Source of the DNA: Bremerella alba | GTDB taxonomy: Bacteria; Planctomycetota; Planctomycetia; Pirellulales; Pirellulaceae | DNA: 64,000 bases | Direction: 5' to 3' | Assembly: GCF_013618625.1 (NCBI RefSeq) | Contig: NZ_JABRWO010000006.1 | Coordinates: 341,042 to 405,041, forward strand | In this document: positions 9,670 through 18,258 of the stretch, piece after piece | How positions within the stretch are numbered: position 1 is the stretch's first letter | Layout of the letters: each line of letters starts with the position of its first letter | Notes under the pieces: generated by a model | The model's database searches: none | Told to the model about the DNA's origin: nothing | The model's input: the letters and a program-made list of their open reading frames with translations, nothing else | Translations under genes and position numbers: made by a program

Positions 9670-11112
9670 ATGCTCCGGTTCCAACCTGAAGATAACTCGG
9701 CCAGCCCAGATCAGATTCGCGTCACTACGTTCTTAAGGAAATGGTATTACTTCGCGATCACCATTCCTGTGTGCATTGGTCTCGGCGTGCTGCACTACTT
9801 CTTGGTGACACCTACCTACGTGGTCACTGCTCGTATTCTTATTCAAGAGCGTGGACGACCGCTGACACCGCAAGAGGGCAGCGTGTTGGACCAAAGCTTC
9901 TTGCCGACCCATGCCGAGATTCTCAGTAGTCCTTCGGTCATCACTAGGGCAGTTCCTTACATTCCAAGTGCAAAGGCTGACTCGTCCGATAAGTCTCCGA
10001 TCGACAAGGTTTTAGAACGCCTTGAAGTCCGTCCTCTTGCTGGCACGAACGTTCTTAGCGTTTCGTATTCTGACGAGGACCCTGCCTGGGCGATCGACGG
10101 GCTCTCGAAAATCATTGACTCGTACCGCGACTATCTTTCCGAAAGAGAACAATCCGGCCACCAGGAAACGATCGTCCTACTGGACAAACGGGCCGAGAAA
10201 CTCCGGCAAGAGATCGCTGATCTTCAGGTCGAATACCAAGAGGTGAGAAGTCAAAGCCCCTTGTTGGGCAACGATATCGACGCCGCTTCGGTTCAAAGAA
10301 ACAAGCTTATGCGTGTCGGCGAGGAACTTGTTCGTACTCAGGCTCAGCGTATCGCTTTGGAAAACCAGTTGGAAACATTACTGGCAATAAAGGCTGCTCC
10401 CAACAATCAAGGCATGCATCTGGTTGCCAAACCTACGATACCCAACCAATTTGACGATCAAAGAAAGATTATCGAGCTACTCTCCCGTTTAAATACCGAG
10501 GGACTCTTGGCAGGTGCTCATTTGCAAACGGATCTGGAAACCTTGCTTGCCGCCGAAGTGGAATACTCAGAACTACGAAAGAGCTACGGCGAAAAGCACC
10601 CCAACGTAATTGGTGTGGCCGATCGAATCGAAACGCTTGAAAACCGCCTTGATGACGTTGCGGCGGCGGCTCCAGAACTCGTAAGACAAGAAACTTCATC
10701 GCTGCGACGACGCGAGACTCAGTTGACTTCGCTCTATCAAGAAGAATTCACGGAAGCAAAGAAGATTGACAAATTCCTCGTCAAGCAACAACAAATGCTA
10801 GATGAGATCGAGCTAGTCAAATCGGCTCACGATACGATCGTATTGCAATTGAATGAACTACGCGTTGCGGATCAAGCGGTCAGTGAAGGTCGGTCCAGTG
10901 TTTTGGTAAGTGTTTTGGATGGCCCAATCTTAACGGATGAATTGTTATGGCCTCAGCCCAAACCGCTGTTTGGTATCTGCGTACTTGCAGGATTGGCAAG
11001 CGGTTTCTGCCTGGTGTTCGCGTCGGAAAAGATGAAGCACAGCGACCAGCCACGCGATCCATCCAGAACTCCGCGACAGTTGCCACTGGAATTCGAGAGT
11101 AAAACGCCCTAG
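9670..11112 (+). CDS. Wzz-like polysaccharide chain-length determinant / GumC-type copolymerase
   Basis: About 480 residues from the ATG at 9670. A first membrane helix (WYYFAITIPVCIGLGVLHYF) is followed by a periplasmic region with VTARILIQERGRP, then a long coiled coil (about 170-400), the SYGEKHPNVIG signature, and a second helix (LFGICVLAGLASGFCLVF) at the C-terminus. This is the polysaccharide copolymerase arrangement that sets chain length with Wzy. No fused tyrosine autokinase domain follows. The frame stays open upstream to an ATG at 9460, but that would overlap the divergent GT2 start and add an unlikely N-terminus. ATGs at 9559 and 9670 are the realistic starts. The polymerase gene follows after ten bases. 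Confidence 0.85.
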   Translation: MLRFQPEDNSASPDQIRVTTFLRKWYYFAITIPVCIGLGVLHYFLVTPTYVVTARILIQERGRPLTPQEGSVLDQSFLPTHAEILSSPSVITRAVPYIPSAKADSSDKSPIDKVLERLEVRPLAGTNVLSVSYSDEDPAWAIDGLSKIIDSYRDYLSEREQSGHQETIVLLDKRAEKLRQEIADLQVEYQEVRSQSPLLGNDIDAASVQRNKLMRVGEELVRTQAQRIALENQLETLLAIKAAPNNQGMHLVAKPTIPNQFDDQRKIIELLSRLNTEGLLAGAHLQTDLETLLAAEVEYSELRKSYGEKHPNVIGVADRIETLENRLDDVAAAAPELVRQETSSLRRRETQLTSLYQEEFTEAKKIDKFLVKQQQMLDEIELVKSAHDTIVLQLNELRVADQAVSEGRSSVLVSVLDGPILTDELLWPQPKPLFGICVLAGLASGFCLVFASEKMKHSDQPRDPSRTPRQLPLEFESKTP

Positions 11113-11122
11113 TCGTCCTGCC

Positions 11123-12637
11123 ATGGAAGCAACCTCGAACAAGTCCGATGTACAGCACCTGGCCTATCTATGGGGCAGTTGGTTTGCCATCGCGTGCCTA
11201 GGGCTGACGGCATCGTTTCACGTGCTTTCTGGTGCCAGTCCAGTTTGGCTAGCCGTTTTTGTTCTACCGGTAGTGCTAGTCGCAGGGTACCTAAAGCCCT
11301 ACTTGGCTACGTTTGCCTGCCTTTTCCTGATTTACTCAAATTTACCGGTAGTTGCTGCCCAATTTCACGGACTTCCCTATGCCATTGTGGCAATGACTCC
11401 TGCGATGTTGCTGCTTCCCCTAGCGTACTTCTTGTGGGTTCGCGGTGAAGGAGTCATCTTTCCGTGGGAAGGAATGCTTGTCATTGGCATGGTCGTCGTT
11501 CAATCATTTGGCGTCATGTTCTCCAGAGCACCAGATCAGTCGTTCTCCGATCTTGTCAGGTCCATTTTCGAGGGGCTAGGGCTGTTCTTCCTTGTGATCA
11601 ACGCCATTCGGACTCCTGAAATTCTCCGTGGATCGTTCTGGGCCATATTGGCAGCGGGCGCATTAATGGGTGCAGTTACTGGCCATCAATATTTGACCAA
11701 CAACTACCAAAGCGATTACGGCGGATTAGCCCAGGCAGATCAACTTGGCTTCAGCGAGGTCAACGAACGTGGAGTCTCGGTTATACGAGCACGTTCGGCT
11801 GGCCCCATCGGCGAGAAGAATCGTTACGCTCAAAACATGTTGATGCTTCTGCCGATCGGTGTTTGCCTTGCCCTTACTGAGAGGAAGCATTGGCTCAAAT
11901 ATTTGGCCTGGGCTGCAACAGGATTGACGGTCATTGGATGGGCCGTGACGTTTTCCCGAGGTTCGGTTGTGGGGCTCGCAGGAGCGATCGTAGCTGCCGT
12001 ATGTCTTGGATACCTCCGGCCACGAGTTTTGGGTGGGATGGGAATTACCGCAGTACTCATTCTGGCCGTCATGCCTGCCTACCGAGAACGAATCACCTCG
12101 CTATTGGCCGCAAGCCAATTGATTTCTTCGACCCAATCCATCCACGAGGCTGATGGTTCATTACGAAGCCGGGCAACCATCATGATGGCTGCCGCAAATG
12201 TCATCGCCGAAAATCCTCTCCTGGGTGTGGGGCAAGGAATGTTCCCTTCGTACGCTCGCGAGTATGGCAAGAAGAGTGGCTACGGTGTGCTCGAAGGTAA
12301 TTGGGAAGCGCACAACCTCTATTTGGGAATCGGAGCCGACAGTGGACTCTTAGGACTCAGTTGTTTCCTGGCTGCGATTGGCGTAGTGATCGTGCGACTT
12401 CATCGCATCCGACGACAGAACTTAGAAACCGACCCCGCCATTGCACTAACGGCAACAGCTTTGGTCTTTACGCTCTTGATCTACCTCATGTCTGGCATGT
12501 TTTTACATTTTTCCTATATCCGTTATTTCTGGCTGATTTTTGCACTCGCCAGCGCAACGGCGACTATTTTCGGAAGATCATCGACTTCGCTTCAATCGAA
12601 TCGAGGCTCTCCGAATTATTCTGATCCCATCCATTGA
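11123..12637 (+). CDS. O-antigen ligase/polymerase-like membrane protein (Wzy/WaaL family)
   Basis: This 504-residue protein has about 11-12 hydrophobic segments. A large loop near residues 190-240 (NERGVSVIRARSAGPIGEKN, then RYAQNM) precedes further helices and the FSRGS motif. A second loop contains NPLLGVGQGMF and WEAHNLYLGIGADSGLLG, the conserved His-bearing region of the Wzy_C/O-antigen ligase family (PF04932). It should polymerise lipid-linked repeat units in the periplasm together with the Wzz-like protein encoded just upstream. Ligation to an acceptor is an alternative role that sequence alone does not exclude. Confidence 0.85.
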   Translation: MEATSNKSDVQHLAYLWGSWFAIACLGLTASFHVLSGASPVWLAVFVLPVVLVAGYLKPYLATFACLFLIYSNLPVVAAQFHGLPYAIVAMTPAMLLLPLAYFLWVRGEGVIFPWEGMLVIGMVVVQSFGVMFSRAPDQSFSDLVRSIFEGLGLFFLVINAIRTPEILRGSFWAILAAGALMGAVTGHQYLTNNYQSDYGGLAQADQLGFSEVNERGVSVIRARSAGPIGEKNRYAQNMLMLLPIGVCLALTERKHWLKYLAWAATGLTVIGWAVTFSRGSVVGLAGAIVAAVCLGYLRPRVLGGMGITAVLILAVMPAYRERITSLLAASQLISSTQSIHEADGSLRSRATIMMAAANVIAENPLLGVGQGMFPSYAREYGKKSGYGVLEGNWEAHNLYLGIGADSGLLGLSCFLAAIGVVIVRLHRIRRQNLETDPAIALTATALVFTLLIYLMSGMFLHFSYIRYFWLIFALASATATIFGRSSTSLQSNRGSPNYSDPIH

Positions 12638-12650
12638 TCAACCAATCAGA

Positions 12651-13652
12651 ATGAATAACGTCGCAGAACTTCTCACTTCAACCGCTTCAGCAACCTCAGT
12701 GAATATCACACCTTTGGAAACAATTGGCATACTGGCTCCTGGTGAAATGGGCTCCGCTTTGGCGAGTGTTTTTCGTCAAAATCACTGCCGAGTTATTACT
12801 TCGGTGCAGAACCGTAGCGATCGTACGAAGCGACTCGTGAAAGCTGCGCAGATCGAGACGTTGCCGACCCTGCTGGATGTCGTACGCGAGTCGTCAATTG
12901 TTATTTCGACAACGCCACCTCAGTGTGCGTCAGAGTTGGCTGGCGTGATTGCCAGCATGGAGCCACGCGAAGGCACTCTCTACATCGATGCGAATTCAAT
13001 CGCTCCCAAAACCGCACAACAGGTACAGCAAGTATTGCATGCCACCGGCATGACAATGATCGACATGGCCGTTCGTGGGTTGGCGGGCCAGCTTACCCAG
13101 CGAGGTGCCGTTTACTTGAGCGGGGAAGAAGTGGAGCGAGTAGCACCGCTGCTTCGTCCGATCGAAACCGAGAATCTCGGCCAAGAGGTGGGCAATGCTT
13201 CGCTGCTGAAGATGCTGATGGGTGGTCTTTCAAAAGGAATTGCCACGCTGGTCATGGAACTGGGCGTAGGTGCCGAACGTGCAGGGATTCTCGATCGATT
13301 TCTCCAGGGCCTAGATCGATATTATCCCGACGTTGCATCGGCCATGGATTCGGTTCTCCCTACCTACCCACAACATGCCCGGCGTCGGGTCCATGAGCTT
13401 GAAGAGGTAACTTCGTGCCTGGCCGATTTTGGTATCGAGAGTCAGTTGGTCGACGCTGGCCGACGACTATTGCAGAGTTACTCTCAAACGGCTCTCGATA
13501 AATCGATCGCACAGCTTCAAAACAATACGGTTCAAGACAATATTCGAGCCCTCTCTCGACAATCATCTTTCCTCGCGTCATCTACGGGGCAGCACTCTGT
13601 AGATTTGCTTGAGTCAGCGTCAAATCAGACGTCGGCAACTGCAGAAGACTAA
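12651..13652 (+). CDS. NAD(P)-dependent beta-hydroxyacid dehydrogenase-like protein, DUF1932 type
   Basis: About 333 residues from ATG 12651. The N-terminus has a Rossmann fold (ETIGILAPGEMGSALASVF, then a strand ending VITSVQNRS) as in 6-phosphogluconate/3-hydroxyisobutyrate dehydrogenases. VGNASLLKMLMGGLSKG holds a lysine in the place of the catalytic Lys of that family. The C-terminal helical part (GILDRFLQGLDRYYP, ARRRVHELEEV) fits DUF1932 (PF09130). It probably oxidises or reduces a hydroxy acid. It is tightly packed with the RraA-like gene, whose ATG lies four bases after this stop, suggesting the two act on the same small molecule. The frame is open back to 12540, but that would run deep into the polymerase gene. 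Confidence 0.8.
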   Translation: MNNVAELLTSTASATSVNITPLETIGILAPGEMGSALASVFRQNHCRVITSVQNRSDRTKRLVKAAQIETLPTLLDVVRESSIVISTTPPQCASELAGVIASMEPREGTLYIDANSIAPKTAQQVQQVLHATGMTMIDMAVRGLAGQLTQRGAVYLSGEEVERVAPLLRPIETENLGQEVGNASLLKMLMGGLSKGIATLVMELGVGAERAGILDRFLQGLDRYYPDVASAMDSVLPTYPQHARRRVHELEEVTSCLADFGIESQLVDAGRRLLQSYSQTALDKSIAQLQNNTVQDNIRALSRQSSFLASSTGQHSVDLLESASNQTSATAED

Positions 13653-13656
13653 CATC

Positions 13657-14451
13657 ATGAATAAACGCCTGAGATCCTCCGCTCTTAATCCTGGTCCAGG
13701 ATTTCGAATTCGCACCGACTTTGTCCGGCTCGAATCGATCGCCTACCGGCAACTTGCTCGTTTTGAAACGCCAGATATTTCAGACATGCTGAACCGACTC
13801 TATGCGGTCGACTCTGGGATTCGCTTACTTACCAGTCCGGTCCACCGTCTCTGTGGTCCGGTTTGTACGGTTAAGGTTTTTCCTGGCGATAACCTGATGG
13901 TTCACAAAGTACTCGATATCGCTCAGCCTGGTGATATCGTCGCCATTGATGCGAGTGGTTCCCGTATGAATGCGGTCATCGGTGACATCATTTGCACCAA
14001 GGCACGTCATCGTGGCATTCAAGGCTTCATTGTCGACGGGCTGATTCGCGATCTGCCTCAGATTCAAGAACTTAACTTCCCTGTATTTGCTCGAGGCGAG
14101 ACGGCCATTGGTCCACTCCATCGAGGTCCTGGCGAGATCAACTTCCCCATTGCGTTGGGTGGCATCGTGGTGAACCCAGGCGACGTGATTGTGGCCGATG
14201 CCGCTGGTATCGTCGCAGCACCTCAAGATATTGTCGCCGAGCTGATTCGCCGCCTAAAAGTCCACGAGGCGAGCTCTCGCGAGTACATCGAATCCGTTCA
14301 GCGGGGAGAGTTCTCGAATGCCTGGGTCGACGATTTATTGGCCGAACAAAACTGTGCCATTGAGACGCCCGAACTCGTCGATCCTGCAAGCTCAGACATG
14401 CATGATGCGATGAACCAGATCAACCCAATCGAATCTGAAGAGCACGCATAG
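13657..14451 (+). CDS. RraA-like aldolase/decarboxylase family protein
   Basis: The 264-residue protein fits the RraA/HMG-aldolase family. Motifs are FETPDISDMLNR near the start, GDIVAIDASG, GFIVDGLIRDLPQI (the Asp-Gly-x-x-Arg-Asp segment that binds metal and substrate in 4-hydroxy-4-methyl-2-oxoglutarate aldolases), FARG, and VVNPGDVIVADAAGIVAAPQD at the end of the core. Relatives cleave or decarboxylate 2-oxo acids; others are non-catalytic RNase E inhibitors. Because it sits directly after a dehydrogenase and before ligases, an enzymatic role on a keto acid is likelier here. ATG 13657 was chosen because it follows the previous stop by four bases. Confidence 0.82.
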   Translation: MNKRLRSSALNPGPGFRIRTDFVRLESIAYRQLARFETPDISDMLNRLYAVDSGIRLLTSPVHRLCGPVCTVKVFPGDNLMVHKVLDIAQPGDIVAIDASGSRMNAVIGDIICTKARHRGIQGFIVDGLIRDLPQIQELNFPVFARGETAIGPLHRGPGEINFPIALGGIVVNPGDVIVADAAGIVAAPQDIVAELIRRLKVHEASSREYIESVQRGEFSNAWVDDLLAEQNCAIETPELVDPASSDMHDAMNQINPIESEEHA

Positions 14452-14459
14452 GTTACGTG

Positions 14460-15557
14460 ATGTGGAATCATCTAGACCTTCGCTTACGTAGCCTTTGGAT
14501 CTTGGCACGCACTAAGCTGGCAGCTCGTCGCGGACTTGGACGAGAAATACAGCGGCAGCGAGACGAGTTCTACACGCATACCTGGGAGCAAGCAGCCTCG
14601 CAGGTCGGAGCGTCTATCACGCACCTTGAGAGCGGGCTTCTCGAATTCAATCGTAAAGGCCAAAGCACCCGTGTTTGGAAGAATTACACGACTCTCGATG
14701 ATCCAGTGACACTTCGTTTGGCGGGCAACAAGCCGCTAGTTCTTCGGAAGCTGGAAGCACTTGGCACTACGGTATCGCCTTGGAAGAGCTTTACATTAGA
14801 GACTCTCGAGACGACCTACGAATTTCTCGATGGCAGTCCCCATGTTGTAAAGCCTGCAAGGAACACAGGGGCCGGATCAGGGGTAACCACATGTGTTCGC
14901 ACAAAACGTGAACTCCGAAATTCGGTGGCAATCGCAGCTGCTTTCGACACGACACTTCTTATCGAAAAGCAAATCCCGGGCGATAACTACCGACTTCTCT
15001 TTCTTCATGGCGAGCTGATCGAAGTAGTGCGTCGTAAGCCTCCGATGGTTCTGGGAGATGGCACACATACCATCCGGCAGTTGGTAGCCACCGAAAATTG
15101 TTCTCGAAGAGAACAAGGCTGGCGACGTGCTCAAACCATATTGTCGATCGATGACGACATGCGGCGAACCTTGTCGGAATCCGGTATGAGCGTTCATTCG
15201 ATTCCGGCACTCGACCAGTTGGTCGCCTTAAAGACCGTCATCAATGAGAATCGTGCTGGGGAAAACCAGCTCGTTCATGGCGTCTGTCCTGAGATCGTTG
15301 CGCTGTGCCGTGATTGTGCTCGGGAGTTAAATGTCACACTCGCCGGAGTCGATATCATTACGACGGACCTAAGCGTGCCGCTGCAGGCATCGAGGGGTGT
15401 CGTGTTAGAAGTGAATACGACGCCGGGGCTATATCATCACTATGATCCCGTTTTAAGGAAGTGCCGGGTCGCTTCGGTCATTCTCGAGGCGGCCCTTCGC
15501 CAGTCGGTTTCCTCCCGACATGTACTTGGCAATGAAAAACGGGAGGTCGCGATCTGA
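14460..15557 (+). CDS. Stand-alone cyanophycin-synthetase-like ATP-grasp ligase
   Basis: About 365 residues from ATG 14460 (GTG at 14457 is directly before it). The sequence resembles the ATP-grasp domain of cyanophycin synthetase: LAGNKPLVLRKLEALG, VVKPARNTGAGSGVT (ATP-binding loop), IEKQIPGDNYRLLFLHGELI, VLGDGTHTIRQLV, LAGVDIITTDLSVPL, and the metal-binding VLEVNTTPGLYHHY. The N-terminal and Mur-ligase-like domains of full CphA are absent. ATP-grasp enzymes activate a carboxylate as acyl phosphate and join it to an amine, hydroxyl or thiol. Its stop overlaps the start of the next gene (ATGA), so translation is likely coupled. The substrate is unknown; a role in making an amide-linked exopolysaccharide substituent is inferred from context. 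Confidence 0.8.
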   Translation: MWNHLDLRLRSLWILARTKLAARRGLGREIQRQRDEFYTHTWEQAASQVGASITHLESGLLEFNRKGQSTRVWKNYTTLDDPVTLRLAGNKPLVLRKLEALGTTVSPWKSFTLETLETTYEFLDGSPHVVKPARNTGAGSGVTTCVRTKRELRNSVAIAAAFDTTLLIEKQIPGDNYRLLFLHGELIEVVRRKPPMVLGDGTHTIRQLVATENCSRREQGWRRAQTILSIDDDMRRTLSESGMSVHSIPALDQLVALKTVINENRAGENQLVHGVCPEIVALCRDCARELNVTLAGVDIITTDLSVPLQASRGVVLEVNTTPGLYHHYDPVLRKCRVASVILEAALRQSVSSRHVLGNEKREVAI

Positions 15558-16792
15558 TGTCTGTGGTGCCTCCTACGGTAAGCAAAGAAATATCGCCAGC
15601 TGAAACGCCCTATTCAATTTCTGAAAGACCTCCTGTTATCGTCATTGGTGGTGGAGCCAATGCACTCTCAATTGCACGTAGTCTGGGTCGCGCAGGCATT
15701 CAGGTTTGGGCGCTCAACTACGACTATTCCCCCGTACGATACTCTCGCTTTGCCCAATGGCTAAGCCTGGCGGGGAAGTCGCAGGGCAAGTCGGCGTGGG
15801 CAGACTTCCTGCTAGGTTCCTCCTCAGATCACTTGAAGGGATCTGTTATTATTCCGGCGAGTGATGATGCGTTGGAACTGCTGATCGAGCACTATACTAA
15901 GTTAAAGCGAAGGTTTCGTCTCGATCTATTTGTACCAGACGCCCATGCTTCGATGCTCAACAAGCTCAAGACTTATCAGGCCGCGACCCGCTGCGGAGTT
16001 CCTACCCCCAAGTTCTGGCTGGTCGACTCGATATCCTCGGTGACCAAACTCCGAGAGGAACTCGTCTTTCCACTACTAGTGAAACCCCTCTACTCGCATC
16101 GCTTCGTGGCCACGTTTGGTGTGAAGTTTCTGGTCGCCGAGAATTTCGAGCAACTCATGTCTGCCTGGGAGAAGCTCGATGAAGAACACGAGGTCATGCT
16201 GGTCGAAAAGATTCCGGGGCCAGACGGTCAGCTTTGCAGTTATTACACCTACATCGACGACAATGGAAAACATCTATTCCAGTTTACAAAGCGTATCATC
16301 CGCCGGTTTCCTCCCGAGATGGGCGTCGCCTGTCGACATGTTACGGATCACATCCCAGAACTGGTAGAACCTGCCACGAAGCTCTTCGCGGAAGTCGGTC
16401 TACGTGGTTTGGCCAATGTCGAATTCAAACTCGACCCAAGGGATGGAATGCTGAAGCTTATTGAGTGCAATGCAAGAATCACTGCGGCCAACATTCTGCT
16501 CGATCGCTGCGGCTATGACCTCGCTTACTTTTTATATCAGCGGGTGTGTGAGGGTGACACGCCGCGTTTTCGGGACTATCAGGATGATGTCTATCTCTGG
16601 AACCCCGTGGATGATCTGCGGGCCTTTCTGCAATTGAGAAGTCGGGGCGAACTGAGCTTGGGGGATTGGATCTCTAGCATCAGCAAGACGAATGTCACGC
16701 TTCAGATCTTCCACTGGAGCGACCCACTGCCCTCCTGGATGAATACCTGGCATCGACTCTGTCGGGCATTGACTCGCAAAGTACATGGGTGA
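15557..16792 (+). CDS. ATP-grasp carboxylate-amine ligase family protein
   Basis: This 411-residue protein starts at the ATG overlapping the preceding TGA. The N-terminal pre-ATP-grasp Rossmann part has PPVIVIGGGANALSIARSLG and VIIPASDDALELL. The ATP-grasp core shows NKLKTYQAATRCGVPTPKFW, FPLLVKPLYS, an EKIPGPDGQLCSYYTY segment, and the C-terminal metal site EFKLDPRDGMLKLIECNARI. This is the pattern of carbamoyl-phosphate-synthase-like or D-aspartate-ligase-like ATP-grasp proteins. It is the second ligase in a row, which suggests sequential amide or ester bond formation. Substrates are unknown. Confidence 0.8.
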   Translation: MSVVPPTVSKEISPAETPYSISERPPVIVIGGGANALSIARSLGRAGIQVWALNYDYSPVRYSRFAQWLSLAGKSQGKSAWADFLLGSSSDHLKGSVIIPASDDALELLIEHYTKLKRRFRLDLFVPDAHASMLNKLKTYQAATRCGVPTPKFWLVDSISSVTKLREELVFPLLVKPLYSHRFVATFGVKFLVAENFEQLMSAWEKLDEEHEVMLVEKIPGPDGQLCSYYTYIDDNGKHLFQFTKRIIRRFPPEMGVACRHVTDHIPELVEPATKLFAEVGLRGLANVEFKLDPRDGMLKLIECNARITAANILLDRCGYDLAYFLYQRVCEGDTPRFRDYQDDVYLWNPVDDLRAFLQLRSRGELSLGDWISSISKTNVTLQIFHWSDPLPSWMNTWHRLCRALTRKVHG

Positions 16793-16804
16793 GAGAACGA
16801 TTCC

Positions 16805-18253
16805 ATGCATGAAGAACATCAAATCCAGCATCCAACGGACTTTGACAGGCAGTTGTCTATCTTTGCCTTCTTGATGGCGTGCGGCATCCTGTTTCACCAA
16901 TCGATCCTTTCTGACTGGAATCCGCTTTCCCATCACATTCTAGCGTCGCTCACGGCAATTGTGGTGCTGACACATCCTAGATCGCTCGTGGCATTTCTCG
17001 TCATGATCGCCACGCATTTTGCTAGTGTCGCGATTGACCTTCCTTATGTGCCCAACCATTGGATTTTCGTCGGTGTCATCGACGTTGCTATCCTGTTAAC
17101 GGCATTGATCCTTGGGGGCAAACATGGTTTCTCACGCTTTTCAGGCGGAGATCTTTTTCAAGCTCTTGCTCCTGTCATACGATGGTCCGTGCTGGTCATG
17201 TATGCTTCTGCCGCTTTGGCAAAACTTAATTCCGATTTCTTCAAGCCCGAAATAAGCGCAGCGGTTTCTTTATATGGTGGACTGTCCGAAAAACTGGGTG
17301 GAATTTTGCCCCAAGAGCCTTGGGCCTTCTATCTTGTCATCTGGGGAACGGCCTCGCTGGAATGTTTGTTACCAATTCTCCTTGCTCTGAAGAGGACCCG
17401 CTGGCTAGGCATCGCCCTGGCATTTGCGTTTCACTTCGCCATGGGAGTGTCTGGCTTCATTCCGTTCTCTGGTTTTGCGGTCGCGTATCTCTATTTATTC
17501 CTGCCTGAAGATCTCCCTGCTCGCTTTCAAGAGCTTCGATCTAACACGTCCTGGCTGGATACGTCATGTTCGACCATCACCCGAGTTGTTCGTAACCCCG
17601 CGACCCTGATCGTATTGTGCTTGGGATGGTTCTTGATCGCTTGCACTCGTTCTTACGCCTGGCTTCCTCCTGACCAGGTTCGGATGGCCGTTATTCGTTT
17701 CGGCCAATTACTATTTGCGCTGTACTATGCCGGTGCTGCACTTCTTGTCTGGAAGATGTATGGACGATCTCTTTTCGACTCAAGCGATCGCCCGCCGGCC
17801 GCATCCCTTAGATTGGCCAGCGCCGGATTGGCAATCGTTCCGCTAATCATCATTCTCAATGCATTGTGCCCTTATATCGGACTAAAAACCGAAAGTTCTT
17901 TCACGATGTATAGTAACCTTCAAACCGAGGGCAATCAGTGGAACCACCTGTTGATGCCCAAAGCGATGAAGATCTTTCATTGGCAAGATGACTTGGTGAG
18001 CATTATCGATTCGACCTATCCACCATTTCAGCACGCTGCGCAGGAAGACATTCGTTTGACCTGGTTCGAGTTCCAACGCCAAGCCAGCGAGGCTAATAGT
18101 TTTGCTGTGACATACAGCCGAGGAGCTGTTCTCTATGAGGTAGCCGACACCCAGTTAGACCCGGTCCTATCGCGTCCTCCTGAGGTGTTTTGGGGCAAAT
18201 GGATGTGGTTTCGTGACGTCCCGCTACCTGAAAAGAACACCATCCGGCACTAA
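16805..18253 (+). CDS. HTTM-like polytopic membrane protein
   Basis: This 482-residue protein has about eight hydrophobic segments and a soluble C-terminal region of about 120 residues. RWSVLVMYASAALAKLNSDF resembles the helix-turn segment of HTTM-domain proteins, the family related to vitamin-K-dependent gamma-carboxylase, and the following LGIALAFAFHFAMGVSGFIPF is another typical helix. The C-terminal tail (TSFEF-like, WFEFQRQASEANSFAVTY) is probably periplasmic. It is 12 bases downstream of the ATP-grasp gene and 5 bases before the deacetylase, so it is in the same operon. Function is unknown. Membrane modification of the polymer is possible but not shown. Confidence 0.6.
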   Translation: MHEEHQIQHPTDFDRQLSIFAFLMACGILFHQSILSDWNPLSHHILASLTAIVVLTHPRSLVAFLVMIATHFASVAIDLPYVPNHWIFVGVIDVAILLTALILGGKHGFSRFSGGDLFQALAPVIRWSVLVMYASAALAKLNSDFFKPEISAAVSLYGGLSEKLGGILPQEPWAFYLVIWGTASLECLLPILLALKRTRWLGIALAFAFHFAMGVSGFIPFSGFAVAYLYLFLPEDLPARFQELRSNTSWLDTSCSTITRVVRNPATLIVLCLGWFLIACTRSYAWLPPDQVRMAVIRFGQLLFALYYAGAALLVWKMYGRSLFDSSDRPPAASLRLASAGLAIVPLIIILNALCPYIGLKTESSFTMYSNLQTEGNQWNHLLMPKAMKIFHWQDDLVSIIDSTYPPFQHAAQEDIRLTWFEFQRQASEANSFAVTYSRGAVLYEVADTQLDPVLSRPPEVFWGKWMWFRDVPLPEKNTIRH

Positions 18254-18258
18254 TCATC

